Below are positions 63,022-64,000 of a stretch of DNA of 64,000 nt, piece by piece. Within the stretch, counting starts at the first letter, position 1; every line of letters starts with the position of its first letter. The notes beneath the pieces were generated by a model. The model had not been told where the DNA came from and did not search any database. It saw only the letters and a program-made list of their open reading frames with translations. This stretch comes from Prevotella sp. (GTDB lineage: Bacteria; Bacteroidota; Bacteroidia; Bacteroidales; Bacteroidaceae), in NCBI GenBank assembly GCA_017619445.1, contig JAFZSI010000058.1, positions 1 through 64,000 on the forward strand, given 5' to 3'. The position numbers were made by a program, and so were the translations under genes.

Positions 63022-63630
63022 ATGCTGAAACGCACAGGCATCTACGGCGGCAGTTTCAACCCCATCCACGTTGCCCACGTCAGGCTGGCCAAACAACTTC
63101 TTGAGAAGGCCAACCTCGACGAGGTGTGGTTTGTCGTGTCTCCACAAAATCCTTTTAAGCAAGACCAACAGCTGCTTGACGACGACAAGCGGCTGCAATT
63201 GGTGCGCCTCGCCCTGAAACGCCACCCGCGGCTTGTGGCCTGCGACTACGAGTTCCACCTGCCGCGGCCCTCCTACATGCACACCACGCTCACACATCTC
63301 TCGGCCGACTTCCCCGACCGCGAGTTTGTGCTGCTCATCGGTGCCGACAACTGGGAGCGTTTCGACCACTGGTATCGTGCCGACGACATACTGCGCGACT
63401 ACAAGCTGGCTATCTATCCGCGCGAAGGCTCGCCCATTGCCCCAACCGCCCTTCCGCCCAACGTGCAGCTCGTGGACACGCCGCTCATCAACCTCAGCAG
63501 CACCGAAATCCGCGAGCGCATCCGACAGGGGCGCAGCATAGCCAGACTGGTGCCCAAGGCTGTGGCCGACATCATCAGCAAAGAACATCTCTACGCCGAA
63601 CACCCCAAATCTCAAAGTCCAAATCCCTAA
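63022..63630 (+). CDS. nadD: Nicotinate-nucleotide adenylyltransferase
   Basis: About 202 residues; makes deamido-NAD from NaMN and ATP. The nucleotidyltransferase motif GIYGGSFNPIHVAHVRLA is at the N-terminus, with VWFVVSPQNPFK, LLIGADNWERFDHWYRAD and the C-terminal ISSTEIR-type motif NLSSTEIRERIRQGRSIARLVP. ATG 63022 is preferred to a TTG at 63016. The last residues HPKSQSPNP are encoded by CAAATCTCAAAGTCCAAATC repeat, so the natural stop seems to have been shifted into repeat sequence. Confidence 0.95.
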   Translation: MLKRTGIYGGSFNPIHVAHVRLAKQLLEKANLDEVWFVVSPQNPFKQDQQLLDDDKRLQLVRLALKRHPRLVACDYEFHLPRPSYMHTTLTHLSADFPDREFVLLIGADNWERFDHWYRADDILRDYKLAIYPREGSPIAPTALPPNVQLVDTPLINLSSTEIRERIRQGRSIARLVPKAVADIISKEHLYAEHPKSQSPNP

Positions 63631-63809
63631 CCTCAAACCCGACAATAAAAACACCACGTTGAACGTGGCAACAACAACACCGCAAACGGCGAAACGCAAA
63701 GCAATGCTTTACGGATAAATTCTCTAGAGAATTTGAACGTAAAACCGCACTTTGGAAAAACGGCATCAAACAACCCAGAAACAAAGTCCAGCATCAGAAG
63801 GATGACAAT
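63631..63809. repeat. Non-coding gap with TCTAGA palindrome copy 10
   Basis: AAATTCTCTAGAGAATTT at 63717-63734, left flank CAAAGCAATGCTTTACGGAT, right flank GAACGTAAAACCGCACTTTGG. Upstream is an AACGTGG...CCACGTT-like pair (ACCACGTTGAACGTGGC at about 63653). Confidence 0.8.
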
Positions 63810-64000
63810 ATGAAATATCTGAAAATTGCAGCACAATGGATTGGCAAAGCCTTTGAGCCCATCAGGCTGAACGCCACGTTCTTCGTCACGATGTACGTGC
63901 TGGGCCTGCTGTGCAGCTGGATTGAGATGAAGGACAAGCCGCAGGGCTACGCCAACTTGTGGCTTGAGCTGTTCTTCGACCTCTATTTGGTCTGCCTGTT
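63810..64000 (+). CDS. N-terminus of a membrane protein (3' end beyond window)
   Basis: The frame from ATG 63810 stays open to the edge: MKYLKIAAQWIGKAFEPIRL, then a hydrophobic segment (FFVTMYVLGLLCSWI), a short loop and the beginning of another (LWLELFFDLYLVCL). The pattern resembles the membrane N-terminus of sulfatase-fold phosphoethanolamine transferases in Bacteroidales, but too little is present to decide. I give no gene symbol. Confidence 0.65.
   Translation, partial: MKYLKIAAQWIGKAFEPIRLNATFFVTMYVLGLLCSWIEMKDKPQGYANLWLELFFDLYLVCL

Overview
The window comes from a gut-type Bacteroidales bacterium, most likely a Prevotella-like genus. This rests on SusC/SusD pairs, an AraC-type beta-propeller PUL regulator, GH97 and GH77 enzymes, DUF4290 and DUF3836 proteins, TAnnTTTG-type -7 boxes, and surface enzymes ending in a short NLNGQ...KGIYxxNGxKVxxK tail. 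No rRNA, tRNA or CRISPR array was recognised.

Layout. 2-2169: 3' part of purL and a pair of short-chain chromate-type transporter halves. 2343-16370 (minus): an arabinan-type polysaccharide utilisation locus, transcribed regulator, susC, susD, surface glycan-binding lipoprotein, two GH43 enzymes. 16553-44673: a large alpha-glucan (starch/maltodextrin) region. Its minus-strand part holds malQ, susB, pulA and susA, plus a PAP2 phosphatase, an MFS sugar transporter and a LacI regulator. Its plus-strand part holds susC, susD, susE/F-like lipoproteins, a secreted CBM-like protein, two multidomain GH13 amylases, a 55-aa peptide gene and a GH53 galactanase. Three LacI-type palindromes (before malQ, before susC, before the 36979 gene) tie this region to the LacI protein. 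45179-54008 (minus): a TolC/HlyD/FtsX/ATPase export set, a GntR regulator with a second ABC-2 system, and a DUF3836 protein. 54646-60607 (minus): rseP, dxr, rimM, murA, DUF4290 and tsaB housekeeping genes. 60696-64000 (plus): yicC, a DUF559-nuclease/guanylate-kinase fusion, nadD and the start of a membrane protein gene.

The most unusual feature is the repeat content. Intergenic regions carry several repeat families: a CCCTCCC-AAA-GGGAGGG hairpin within a longer conserved block, a 40-bp palindrome centred on TCTAGA (ten copies, all in one orientation), GGAGTTAACGG hairpins, a CTTGAGCRAAGCGAAAAA motif, and short A/T-rich, CAACACC-type and CTCTCCT-type tracts. The same sequences also occur in frame inside genes (purL, the PUL regulator, tolC, rseP, gmk, the galactanase, secreted-protein tails, the nadD 3' end) and seem to form signal-peptide cores in two genes. 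At 61580-62216 two copies of the hairpin block, in inverted orientation, flank a DUF559 endonuclease ORF fused in frame to gmk. I read this as a small nuclease-bearing mobile cassette whose end repeat may be the source of the dispersed hairpins.
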